Assembly (NCBI GenBank): GCA_031553755.1
Contig: JAVBKZ010000087.1
Location: 1-32,730, forward strand
Length of the DNA: 32,730 nucleotides
Source: JAIRVZ01 sp031553755
GTDB taxonomy: Bacteria; Bacteroidota; Bacteroidia; Bacteroidales; Azobacteroidaceae
Reading direction: 5' to 3'
Shown here piece by piece: positions 16,610-23,646 of this stretch. The position numbers and the translations under genes were made by a program. The notes beneath the pieces were generated by a model. The model made no database searches. It was given only the letters and a program-made list of their open reading frames with translations, and was not told the origin of the DNA. Each line of letters starts with the position of its first letter. Within the stretch, counting starts at the first letter, position 1.

Positions 16610-17455
16610 ATGAGTAATATGAGATTAAACTCTGTATATTTTCTGTTAGTTGTCTTTCTTTTATCAGCATGCGGAGAATACAATAAGGTCCTTAAAAATC
16701 CGGATCCGGAATATAAGTATACTTATGCTAAAAAATATTTTAATGAAGGAAAATTCAGTCGTTCAGCTACTTTGTTGGAAGAATTGGTAATCCCATTTAA
16801 AGGAACCGCGAATGCGGAGGAGGCGCTATATCTTTTAGCCCAAAGTTATTATGGAATGAAAGATTATACAACAGCTTCCCAATATTTTTCAACGTATTAC
16901 AAAACATATCCTAAGGGTGAATATACCGAATTGTCGAGATATTATTCCGCCTATGGCTTGTATTTGGATTCTCCGGATCCTCGTTTAGATCAAACAGATA
17001 CGTACAAAGCGATTCAACAGTTTCAAGAGTACTTAGAGTATTACCCTCAAAGCGAACGCAAAGAAGAAGCGCAAAGTATTTTGTTTGAATTGCAGGAAAA
17101 ATTGGCGTTAAAAGAATTGATGGCGGTTCGTTTGTACTATAATTTAGGAAATTATGTGGTTGGTTATCCTTTTCCCGGTGGAAATTATACTTCGTGTGTG
17201 ATAACAGCTCAAAATGCGTTGAGAACCTATCCATATTCCCAATATAAGGAAGAATTTATGTATTATTCCATTCGTGCTAAATACGATATGGCAAATGAAA
17301 GTGTTGATGAAAAGAGAGAGTTTCGTTACCGGGATGTAATTGATGAATATTATTCCTACATCAATGATTTTCCGGATGGAAAACATCTGAAACAAGTTCA
17401 AAAAATATACGAATCATCCAAAAAAGAAATTAAAGATAACAATATAGCAAACTAA
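16610..17455 (+). CDS. bamD: Outer-membrane assembly lipoprotein BamD
   Basis: BamD is the essential lipoprotein of the BAM complex that folds beta-barrel proteins into the outer membrane. The 281-residue product has a lipoprotein signal (FLLVVFLLSAC, Cys at 21 from this start) and the characteristic N-terminal GEYNKVLKNPDPEYKYTYAK. TPR units follow: YFNEGKFSRSATLLEEL, AEEALYLLAQSYYGMKDYTT, ASQYFSTYYKTYPKGEYTE and AIQQFQEYLEYYPQSERKEE. The start could also be ATG 16619 (MRLNSVYF); both lie just downstream of a -7 element. It is followed 10 nt later by the omega subunit gene, a typical Bacteroidota arrangement, so the three genes bamD, omega and DUF4293 likely form an operon. Confidence 0.92.
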   Translation: MSNMRLNSVYFLLVVFLLSACGEYNKVLKNPDPEYKYTYAKKYFNEGKFSRSATLLEELVIPFKGTANAEEALYLLAQSYYGMKDYTTASQYFSTYYKTYPKGEYTELSRYYSAYGLYLDSPDPRLDQTDTYKAIQQFQEYLEYYPQSERKEEAQSILFELQEKLALKELMAVRLYYNLGNYVVGYPFPGGNYTSCVITAQNALRTYPYSQYKEEFMYYSIRAKYDMANESVDEKREFRYRDVIDEYYSYINDFPDGKHLKQVQKIYESSKKEIKDNNIAN

Positions 17456-17465
17456 AAAAATAATC

Positions 17466-17810
17466 ATGGATTATAGAAAAACAACAGCTCCGGTCAGTAC
17501 GGTTACCCGTGATATGATGCACCTCTCAGAAAATACAGGGAATGTGTATGAAACCGTAAGAGTTATCGGCAAAAGAGCAAATCAAATCAGCGTGGAAATC
17601 AAGCATGATCTTGAGAAAAAATTGCAAGAATTTGCTTCATACAATGATAGTTTGGAAGAAGTTTTCGAAAATCGCGAACAAATAGAAATATCCCGTTATT
17701 TCGAAAGATTACCCAAACCTACTCTTATTGCAGCCCAAGAATATGAAGAAGATGAAATTTATTTCAGGAATCCGTTGAAAGATAAAGATAGATTTGGTTC
17801 GGAGTTATGA
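17466..17810 (+). CDS. rpoZ: RNA polymerase omega subunit, Bacteroidota type
   Basis: A 114-residue protein with MDYRKTTAPVSTVTRDMMHL, then the core helix region TGNVYETVRVIGKRANQISV with EIKHDLEKKLQEFASY. The segment V.(V/I)IGKRANQIS is the omega motif that clamps the RNA polymerase beta' subunit, and the protein is otherwise diverged from proteobacterial RpoZ. The acidic C-terminus (YEEDEIYFRNPLKDKD) is characteristic of the Bacteroidota form. It lies 10 nt after bamD and overlaps the DUF4293 gene by 4 nt (ATGA), which indicates translational coupling. The gene symbol is by family. Confidence 0.85.
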   Translation: MDYRKTTAPVSTVTRDMMHLSENTGNVYETVRVIGKRANQISVEIKHDLEKKLQEFASYNDSLEEVFENREQIEISRYFERLPKPTLIAAQEYEEDEIYFRNPLKDKDRFGSEL

Positions 17811-18223
17811 TACAGCGAATACAATCAGCATACTTATTTCTTATCGCCGGCATTATGTTGGCGATGTCTTTTTTACCGGTATTTTCAATTGGAGGAAATG
17901 GATCATGCCCTGAAAATGCTTTTTGTGTAAATTGGCTGATTCCGGTGTCAAGTGGATTGATAGGTATTTTAGCTTTGGTTAATATCTTTTTATATAAAAA
18001 ACGTTTAGTTCAAATTAAACTTTGCTATGTAATAGCTCTTTTCTTGATTTTGCTTTACGCTTATATATTTTATATCTGGATTTCATTATCAAATTCTTCT
18101 ACTTATATTGTATTTGCTTATCCCATTACATTTCCTTTTATCGCTTTAATATTAGATTTTTTGACAATAAAAGGCATCAAAAAAGATGAAAAATTAGTCA
18201 AGTCTTTAGATAGGTTGAGATAG
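17807..18223 (+). CDS. DUF4293 membrane protein
   Basis: A 138-residue protein starting MIQRIQSAYLFLIAGIMLAM, the signature opening of DUF4293. Four hydrophobic segments can be seen at about residues 6-26, 43-64, 70-93 and 100-120, with a short basic C-terminus (KGIKKDEKLVKSLDRLR). The start ATG overlaps the stop of the omega gene by 4 nt. Function is unknown; the fixed place after bamD and omega is seen in relatives as I recall. A strong terminator follows, so this is the last gene of the unit. Confidence 0.8.
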   Translation: MIQRIQSAYLFLIAGIMLAMSFLPVFSIGGNGSCPENAFCVNWLIPVSSGLIGILALVNIFLYKKRLVQIKLCYVIALFLILLYAYIFYIWISLSNSSTYIVFAYPITFPFIALILDFLTIKGIKKDEKLVKSLDRLR

Positions 18224-18255
18224 TAAAAAGAAATTAAAGTATATTTAATTTTATA

Positions 18256-18296
18256 AAAACGTGAATAAACTGAGGCTTTATTCACGTTTTTTTATT
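18256..18296 (+). terminator. Rho-independent terminator after the DUF4293 gene
   Basis: A 14-bp perfect stem AAAACGTGAATAAA / TTTATTCACGTTTT with a 7-nt loop (18270-18276), followed by a continuing T run to 18293. Confidence 0.92.
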
Positions 18297-18342
18297 ATAT
18301 TTATCAACTCATTTTTCTTGACATATAAATTTTCATACAAAT

Positions 18343-19809
18343 ATGGATATATCTGTAGATAACATAGTTTTATTGGGAAGCATCTTGCTTTTTATGAGCA
18401 TTTTCGCAGGTAAAACAGGTTATCGTTTCGGAATACCTACATTGGTGTTGTTCTTGTTGGTTGGGATGATATTCGGTAGCGATGGATTGGGTATTCGCTT
18501 TAACGATGCGAAAGTCGCTCAATTTATCGGAATGATGGCCTTAAATGTAATTCTTTTTTCAGGAGGGATGGATACCAAATTTTCAGAAATAAGACCTGTG
18601 TTATTTCAGGGAGGATTGTTGGCGACATTAGGAGTGCTTTTAACAGCTGTAATTACCGGCTTTTTTATATTTTGGCTGACAAATAATTTTTTTAGTTCGG
18701 TTACATTTTCTCTGCTTGAAGCGATGTTGTTGGCATCCGTCATGTCATCTACCGATTCGGCATCTGTTTTTGGTATATTACGTTCACGAGGAGTGAATTT
18801 GAAAGAAAGGTTGCAGCCGTTGTTGGAGTTTGAAAGTGGCAGCAATGACCCAATGGCGTATTTGTTGATGATTTCTATTATTCAGTTAATACATGGAGAA
18901 TCGACAGGAATTTGGGGAATGATAGGTTTTTTTACGATTCAATTGATTGTCGGCGCTTTAGCAGGATATTTATTAGGACGCTTTTTTGTGTGGTTACTTA
19001 ACCGGATAAATTTGGATAACGATTCCTTATATCCTGTTTTTTTGATAGGAATCATGTTTTTTATTTTTTCCCTGACAAATGATTTGAATGGTAATGGTTA
19101 TCTTGCGGTTTATATTGGAGGTGTCATTGTGGGTAACGGCAGATTTATGCGTAAACATTCGAGTAAGCGTTTTTTCGATGGACTTGCCTGGCTTTTTCAA
19201 ATCGTAATGTTTTTGACATTAGGGCTTTTGGTTAATCCGAGGGAATTACTTCCGATAGCGGGAATAGGATTGTTGGTCAGTTTTTTCCTGATATTTATTT
19301 CCCGTCCCATATCGGTTTATCTCTGTTTATTGCCTTTTCCAAAGATGTCTGAAAAAGCTAAAATTTATACTTCGTGGGTTGGATTGAGAGGTGCTGTACC
19401 GATTATATTCGCGACTTATGCGTTGACAGAAAATATAGAAAAAGCATCAATAATATTCAATATTGTGTTTTTTGTGACTTTAGTTTCGTTGTTGTTGCAA
19501 GGAACAACAGTTCCGTTTGTCGCGCAATGGTTAGGTTTATCGGAAAAACCGGTTGGAAAAAACAATTTATCGGAGTTTGAAGTCGAAATTTCTGATGATA
19601 TAGGTTCTGTGATGAAAGAAGTAACTATTGATGACGAATTTTTGAAGAATGGAAACCGGATAATGGATGTTTCTTTGCCAAAAAATACCTTGGTTGTAAT
19701 GATAAAAAGGGGAGAACAGTATATGGTTCCGACCGGTTCGACAGAATTATCCATCGGAGATATTTTGTTGCTAATTTCTGATGATGACGCTATGTTGAAC
19801 GATATTTAG
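18343..19809 (+). CDS. nhaP2: Potassium/proton antiporter, CPA1 type with C-terminal TrkA-C domain
   Basis: A 488-residue inner-membrane exchanger of the CvrA/NhaP2 group, which exports K+ in exchange for H+ and protects against swelling or alkaline stress. About 12-13 membrane helices span residues 5-395. The transport core shows the unwound-helix sequence SSTDSASVFGILRSRG and the ion-binding LLEFESGSNDPMAYL with its Asn-Asp pair. The later helix WVGLRGAVPIIFATYAL is also diagnostic of CPA1. The soluble C-terminus (VSLPKNTLVVMIKRGEQYMV, then GDILLLISDDDA) is a TrkA-C/RCK-C ligand domain. Its stop codon overlaps that of the convergent barrel gene by 4 nt, so no terminator fits between them. 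Confidence 0.93.
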   Translation: MDISVDNIVLLGSILLFMSIFAGKTGYRFGIPTLVLFLLVGMIFGSDGLGIRFNDAKVAQFIGMMALNVILFSGGMDTKFSEIRPVLFQGGLLATLGVLLTAVITGFFIFWLTNNFFSSVTFSLLEAMLLASVMSSTDSASVFGILRSRGVNLKERLQPLLEFESGSNDPMAYLLMISIIQLIHGESTGIWGMIGFFTIQLIVGALAGYLLGRFFVWLLNRINLDNDSLYPVFLIGIMFFIFSLTNDLNGNGYLAVYIGGVIVGNGRFMRKHSSKRFFDGLAWLFQIVMFLTLGLLVNPRELLPIAGIGLLVSFFLIFISRPISVYLCLLPFPKMSEKAKIYTSWVGLRGAVPIIFATYALTENIEKASIIFNIVFFVTLVSLLLQGTTVPFVAQWLGLSEKPVGKNNLSEFEVEISDDIGSVMKEVTIDDEFLKNGNRIMDVSLPKNTLVVMIKRGEQYMVPTGSTELSIGDILLLISDDDAMLNDI

Positions 19810-20453
19810 AAATTGAAAACGTATCCTACAGAATAAAATACTTCATTTCCGTAAGGAGAATAATCGTCTTGCACCACATCATAGAAAAGCATCGCTGAAA
19901 TTCCTCCTCTTCCGGCAGGAACGGTAATACCTCCTCCAACAAGAAAACAAGGAACATTTCTACTTTCAATAGATTGATTCTGATGACTTCCCCACATCCG
20001 GTAAATTTCGGGTTGAAATTGTAATGTTATATATTTCACCGGATTAATTCTTCCGAAAACATTAAATCCTAAATAATTTTGAGTCAAATCATAATCAGAA
20101 TAATGATAATAACTATAACTGATTCCTGCTCCGGCGGTAAAAATACGGCTGAAAGTATATCCCACTTGTGGAGAAATCTGGATTGATGTATAATAATTGC
20201 TGAATCCGAATCCGAAAGTTCCCCCTAACGAAATCTTGCTTTTGTCGAAACTTGATTTTTTTTCAACTTCAGGATTATTGTTCTCATTTTTATAATTGCT
20301 TTCCTGAGCAACCGGCTGTTCGTATTTAAATAATGGTCTTTCGGCCTGCTTATTCGGGTTGGGTACAGTGTCGTAGCGGAATGACTGTGCCTGTATGCCG
20401 ATAAAAGTATTAGAGAACAATAGTAAAATAAATATTTTCTGAATAGTTTTCAT
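19806..20453 (-). CDS. Outer-membrane beta-barrel protein
   Basis: A 215-residue exported protein with signal peptide MKTIQKIFILLLFSNTFIGI ending before QAQ. A polar Pro/Asn/Glu-rich segment of about 50 residues follows. The rest is about eight amphipathic strands, for example FGFGFSNYYTSIQISPQVGY, FTAGAGISYSYYHYS, YLGFNVFGRINPVKYITLQF and the terminal FYSVGYVFNF ending in Phe. No specific family recognised; it resembles small OmpW- or OmpA-size barrels. The gene lies 6 nt after queF on the same strand but its function seems unrelated. Its stop overlaps the antiporter stop. Confidence 0.7.
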   Translation of the reverse strand: MKTIQKIFILLLFSNTFIGIQAQSFRYDTVPNPNKQAERPLFKYEQPVAQESNYKNENNNPEVEKKSSFDKSKISLGGTFGFGFSNYYTSIQISPQVGYTFSRIFTAGAGISYSYYHYSDYDLTQNYLGFNVFGRINPVKYITLQFQPEIYRMWGSHQNQSIESRNVPCFLVGGGITVPAGRGGISAMLFYDVVQDDYSPYGNEVFYSVGYVFNF

Positions 20454-20459
20454 GTCCGT

Positions 20460-20966
20460 TTATTTCAATTTGTTATTAAAAGAATGTCGCGTTAAACGTT
20501 CTTTGGCTAAATTTTCATAAATGCTTTGTGGCATTCCATAGTTACAAAACGGATAAATACTTATTCCTCCTCGCGGAGTAAATATTCCGGTAACTTCTAT
20601 ATATTTAGGATTCATCAATTTTATAAGGTCTTTCATGATGATGTTGACACAATCTTCATGAAAAGCGCCATGATTTCTGAAACTAAACAAATAAAGTTTC
20701 AGGCTTTTACTTTCGACCATGTCGATATCCGGGATATAATCAATAATGATGGTCGCAAAGTCGGGCTGTCCGGTTATCGGGCAAAGGCTTGTAAATTCGG
20801 GGCAATTGAACCTGACCCAATAATCATTGTCCTGGTGTTTATTGACAAAAGTTTCTAACACTTCAGGTGCGTAATCCTGTTTGTATTCTGTTTTTCCGCC
20901 CAACAAGGTTAATCCTTGTATATTATCTTCATTTTTTTTCATTTTCATTTCCTTCATTTTTTTCAT
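20460..20966 (-). CDS. queF: NADPH-dependent 7-cyano-7-deazaguanine reductase QueF
   Basis: Reduces preQ0 to preQ1 in queuosine synthesis. The 168-residue protein is of the short, unimodular QueF type. Catalytic Cys62 lies in TSLCPITGQPDF, which forms the thioimide with preQ0. The NADPH/QueF motif ESKSLKLYLFSFRNHGAFHE follows, then DCVN, and FTPRGGISIYPF completes the tunnel-fold core. The start ATG overlaps the queC stop by 4 nt, so the two are translationally coupled. The first 13 residues (MKKMKEMKMKKNE) are low-complexity and encoded by nonamer repeats that span the queC/queF junction; ATGs at residues 4, 7 and 9 could also be used. Confidence 0.93.
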   Translation of the reverse strand: MKKMKEMKMKKNEDNIQGLTLLGGKTEYKQDYAPEVLETFVNKHQDNDYWVRFNCPEFTSLCPITGQPDFATIIIDYIPDIDMVESKSLKLYLFSFRNHGAFHEDCVNIIMKDLIKLMNPKYIEVTGIFTPRGGISIYPFCNYGMPQSIYENLAKERLTRHSFNNKLK

Positions 20967-20978
20967 TCTTTCATTTCA
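20936..20978 (-). repeat. Nonamer tandem repeat across the queC stop/queF start
   Basis: On the minus strand units of AATGAARRR (AATGAAAAA, AATGAAGGA) recur with a 9-nt period. They contain both the queC TGA stop and the queF ATG. A 17-nt stretch here (20942-20958) is repeated exactly at 23660-23676 in the 3' end of the DUF5606 gene. Confidence 0.7.
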
Positions 20979-21622
20979 AGGTACTTGAAAAGTCCTTCAT
21001 CGCGTAATTTACAAGCCGGACATTCTCCACAACCGTCAGCGATAATGCCGTTGTAGCAAGTTAACGTTTCATTCCTGACCGTTTCAAAAGCGCCCAATTC
21101 ATCGGCTAAAGCCCAAACTTCGGTTTTGTTTTTCCACATCAGGGGGGTGTGGATAATAAATTGTTCGTCCATTGCCAGATTTATAGTCGTATTCGTAGAA
21201 CGGATAAAAGTGTCTCTGCAATCGGGATAACCACTGTAATCCGCTTCCGAAACTCCGGTTACAATGTTCTTGATTCCATGAGTTCTTGCAATTACAGATG
21301 CAAAGGTAAGAAAAATAAGGTTTCTTCCCGGAACGAATGTATTTGGATATGAATTTTGGGGTTTTTCTTTATCCATTACCATATCGTGTTTGGTCAGAGA
21401 ATTTTCGGCCAATTGACTGATAATTGTCGCGTCTAATACTTGAAAAGGAACATTTTCTTTTTGAGCGATTTTTCGGGCGACTTCAACTTCTTGAGAATGG
21501 CGTTGTCCGTAAACGAAACATAAAGCCCTAACGGAATCGAATTGTTTCAAAGCCCAATACAGGCAGGTAGTAGAATCTTGTCCTCCTGAAAATAAAACTA
21601 AAGCTGCTTGTTTTTTTTGCAT
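20963..21622 (-). CDS. queC: 7-cyano-7-deazaguanine synthase QueC
   Basis: Converts 7-carboxy-7-deazaguanine to preQ0 with ATP and ammonia, before QueF in the queuosine pathway. The 219-residue protein has the PP-loop SGGQDS at residues 12-17, the family segment YGQRHSQEVEVARKIAQKE, VPGRNLIFLTFA, the GVSEADYSGYPDCRDTFIRS substrate motif, and four zinc-binding cysteines near the C-terminus (CYNG, DGCGEC, PAC). The start gives a normal N-terminus for the family. Transcription probably starts at the -7 element at 21693-21686. queD and queE are not in the window. Confidence 0.95.
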   Translation of the reverse strand: MQKKQAALVLFSGGQDSTTCLYWALKQFDSVRALCFVYGQRHSQEVEVARKIAQKENVPFQVLDATIISQLAENSLTKHDMVMDKEKPQNSYPNTFVPGRNLIFLTFASVIARTHGIKNIVTGVSEADYSGYPDCRDTFIRSTNTTINLAMDEQFIIHTPLMWKNKTEVWALADELGAFETVRNETLTCYNGIIADGCGECPACKLRDEGLFKYLEMKE

Positions 21623-21637
21623 AAACCTTTGTTTTTT

Positions 21638-21662
21638 ACGTGGTTAATCTAAGTTACACGGA
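21638..21662 (-). promoter_or_regulatory. queC leader with a short hairpin (weak preQ1-I riboswitch candidate)
   Basis: On the minus strand CGTG and CACG can pair around a 14-nt loop containing CTTAG. An A-rich tail (TAAAAAACAAAGG) leads to the ATG, and CAAAG in that tail can partly pair with the loop. That layout recalls preQ1-I riboswitches, but the helix is only 4 bp and the usual GGTTC start of the loop is missing. CCGTGTAAC here is also part of an intergenic repeat. Confidence 0.2.
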
Positions 21663-21685
21663 AAGAAAATCTTTCTTTCAAGATG

Positions 21686-21693
21686 CAAATGTA
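21686..21693 (-). promoter_or_regulatory. -7 promoter element for queC-queF
   Basis: TACATTTG on the minus strand matches TAnnTTTG, 63 nt before ATG 21622. No TTTG at 20 nt upstream. Confidence 0.5.
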
Positions 21694-21716
21694 GGTATTT
21701 TAAAATTAAGAGTTAT

Positions 21717-21787
21717 ATTTTAACCACATAAGGCACATAGGATATATAGAAAATTTTAAACCATGGAGGCACGAAGAGCATAGAGAA
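21717..21787. repeat. Two imperfect copies of an intergenic repeat between queC and the VOC gene
   Basis: TTTTAACCACATAAGGCAC at 21717-21735 and TTTTAAACCATGGAGGCAC at 21754-21772 are about 37 nt apart, each followed by an AGCATAG or ACATAGG-like tail. Apart from these copies and the queC promoter the 277-nt gap holds nothing I recognise. Confidence 0.5.
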
Positions 21788-21899
21788 ATATTATGAGAAT
21801 AAAGATAAACTGGTCGGTTTTAATAATACTTTTTAGACAGCTTCTTGAAATTTTTTTAAAATTGATTCATTAAAAAATATTGCTCGTAGAGCAACATTT

Positions 21900-22331
21900 T
21901 TACTTTAAATCTACATTTATCATCCAATTTATGCCGAATTTATCAACTAACATGCCAAAGTAAGCGCCCCAGAATGTGTCTTCCATCGGCATATCGATAG
22001 CACCTCCGTCTGATAGCGCATTAAATATTCGATCTGCTTCAGATTTTGATTCTACTAAAACAGAGATTGAAAAATTATTTCCGGCTACAAATTCGTATCC
22101 GTATGATTTAAGATAATCAGCTCCCATAAGAATTGTTTCTTTGCTTATAGGTAAGCTGATATGCATAATTTTATCCATATCGCTTTCTTGGAATGAAGGC
22201 ATGCCTTCTTGCGCAGGCATATCTTTTATTTTAGAAACATTGGAAAATTCGCCACCGAAAATAGACTTGTAGAAAAGGAATACTTCTTCGCAATTACCAT
22301 TGAATGTAAGATAAATATTTACAGTTGCCAT
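21900..22331 (-). CDS. VOC-superfamily protein, PhnB/3-demethylubiquinone methyltransferase-like
   Basis: A 143-residue protein of the vicinal-oxygen-chelate fold. It opens VNIYLTFNGNCEEVFLFYKS, continues IFGGEFSNVSKI, has IMHISLPISKETILMGADYL in the middle, SISVLVESKSEADRIFNALS in the second half and ends FWGAYFGMLVDKFGINWMIN. This order matches the PhnB-like/YjdN group, which are often named 3-demethylubiquinone-9 3-methyltransferase-like although most have no proven activity. Cytoplasmic. It is a single gene between intergenic repeats and a terminator, with no functional neighbour. Confidence 0.85.
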   Translation of the reverse strand: MATVNIYLTFNGNCEEVFLFYKSIFGGEFSNVSKIKDMPAQEGMPSFQESDMDKIMHISLPISKETILMGADYLKSYGYEFVAGNNFSISVLVESKSEADRIFNALSDGGAIDMPMEDTFWGAYFGMLVDKFGINWMINVDLK

Positions 22332-22411
22332 ACTTTGTTTTTTTATGGATTAATATTAAAAACACTTTGTTGAAGATAAACAAATGAAAGGATGAAAAGT
22401 TTTTATAATAG

Positions 22412-22454
22412 AAAAAACCCGAATGGCCATAAAATTAAGCTATCCGGGTTTTTA
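22412..22454 (-). terminator. Rho-independent terminator after the OmpA-family gene
   Basis: AAAAACCCG and CGGGTTTTT pair around an inner partly paired segment (GGATAGC with GGCCATT on the minus strand). The run of Ts follows on the minus strand, 27 nt after the OmpA stop. Confidence 0.85.
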
Positions 22455-22480
22455 AGATTTGAATATTAAACCGCTATGGA

Positions 22481-23155
22481 TTATTTTCCTTGTTGAGCGT
22501 CTTGGATCATTTTAGCGTTAGGAATAATAAATACTTCTACGCGACGATTTTGAGCTTGAACTCCTTTTGCATCTTCAGCAGCAACCGGTTGAGAAGATCC
22601 CATACCTTGTGTTGTCATACGAGAAGCAGCTACACCTTGAGTTGCAATATAATCAGATACAGCTTGAGCTCTTTTTTGGGACAAAGGAATATTAGTTTTG
22701 TCTCCACCTTGGCTATCAGTATGTCCGTAAATTTGAACATCTGTATCAGGATTAGCTTTCAAACTTGACGCGAATTGAGATAACGCTGTTTTAGAAGCAG
22801 CGCTTAAAGTACTGGAACCAGTAGCGAAAAGGATACCTGATTCGAAAGTAACTTTAATTGCTTGTCCGTCATTCATGGATTCTACTTGAGCGCCTTGGAT
22901 TTTTTCCAATTCAGCTTTTTGTTTGTCCATTTTGTTACCGATGATAGCTCCGGCAGAACCACCTACGACTGCGCCAATGCCGGCACCCCAAGCTGCTCCT
23001 TTTCCACCACCAATTAGGGCTCCGATTCCGGCTCCGACAGCTGCACCTGCACCTGCGCCGATACCTGTTCCTTTTGCTGTATTACTTGCATTACATGCAG
23101 AAAATAAAACTGCGACGCTAACTAAAAGTGCGCCAAAAAAATTCATTCTTTTCAT
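22481..23155 (-). CDS. OmpA-family lipoprotein with glycine-zipper domain
   Basis: A 224-residue lipoprotein: signal segment with LFSAC and lipidated Cys21, then a glycine-zipper region (about residues 29-72, GTGIGAGAGAAVGAGIGALI and GKGAAWGAGIGAVVGG), then an OmpA-like peptidoglycan-binding domain. The latter shows VKVTFES-type ILFATGSSTLSAASKTAL, YGHTDSQGGDKTNIPLSQKR and MGSSQPVAAEDAKG, with the Asp and Arg that bind diaminopimelate, and ends NRRVEVFI. It is expected to link the outer membrane to the cell wall. A near-match -7 element (TATCTTTC at 23182-23175) lies upstream; a good terminator follows. Confidence 0.9.
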   Translation of the reverse strand: MKRMNFFGALLVSVAVLFSACNASNTAKGTGIGAGAGAAVGAGIGALIGGGKGAAWGAGIGAVVGGSAGAIIGNKMDKQKAELEKIQGAQVESMNDGQAIKVTFESGILFATGSSTLSAASKTALSQFASSLKANPDTDVQIYGHTDSQGGDKTNIPLSQKRAQAVSDYIATQGVAASRMTTQGMGSSQPVAAEDAKGVQAQNRRVEVFIIPNAKMIQDAQQGK

Positions 23156-23237
23156 TTTTGTTATTTGTTTTAAGAAAGATACGCTTAAAATTTACTATTT
23201 CTAAACATTTCCGGAATGAAAAATGTTCGGATTGTTT

Positions 23238-23564
23238 TTAATCGAAAATATCCAAAGAGTCGCAATAAGCTAATTCTCCTTGTACAATAAAAGTAATTTC
23301 TTCGGGATCAAACTTGCCGACTTTGTCTTTTTGAGCTTGTTTAACGACAAAAGAGATTAATTCGTCTTCGTCAATTTCAACTTCTGCTTCATCGTCTGTG
23401 TCGTTCAAGAATCCTTTATTTTCATAGAATTCATATACCAAGTCAATGATATAATTTAATTCATCGCTGGTAAATTTATTCTTTAATTCCTGAGGTAAGT
23501 AATTTTGAATGAAGGCGACAGCATCGTCTTCATCATATTGCAACAAGTCTTTGTCTTCGTTCAT
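23238..23564 (-). CDS. Small acidic conserved protein of unknown function
   Basis: A 108-residue, strongly acidic cytoplasmic protein. It is predicted as helical: DDAVAFIQNYLPQELKNKFT, ELNYIIDLVYEFYENKGFL, an acidic linker (DTDDEAEVEIDEDE), then LISFVVKQAQKDKVGKFDPE and ITFIVQGELAYCDSLDIF. No motif of a known enzyme or binding domain is seen. The pattern of two helical pairs around an acidic linker looks conserved rather than random, and the coding potential is good. It lies 82 nt after the DUF5606 gene with its own -7 matches, so it may be transcribed alone. I do not recognise a named family. Confidence 0.7.
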   Translation of the reverse strand: MNEDKDLLQYDEDDAVAFIQNYLPQELKNKFTSDELNYIIDLVYEFYENKGFLNDTDDEAEVEIDEDELISFVVKQAQKDKVGKFDPEEITFIVQGELAYCDSLDIFD

Positions 23565-23569
23565 GATGG

Positions 23570-23595
23570 CAAAATTAATTATAGGGGCAAAAATA
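23570..23595 (-). promoter_or_regulatory. Two overlapping -7 element candidates for the small acidic gene
   Basis: TATTTTTG at 23595-23588 and TAATTTTG at 23577-23570 on the minus strand both match TAnnTTTG. The first leaves a leader of about 17-20 nt; the second would give an almost leaderless transcript. Confidence 0.4.
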
Positions 23596-23646
23596 AGAAT
23601 AAATTATTCATATAATGAATTTGAAGTGAAAAATATTTATCAGATT

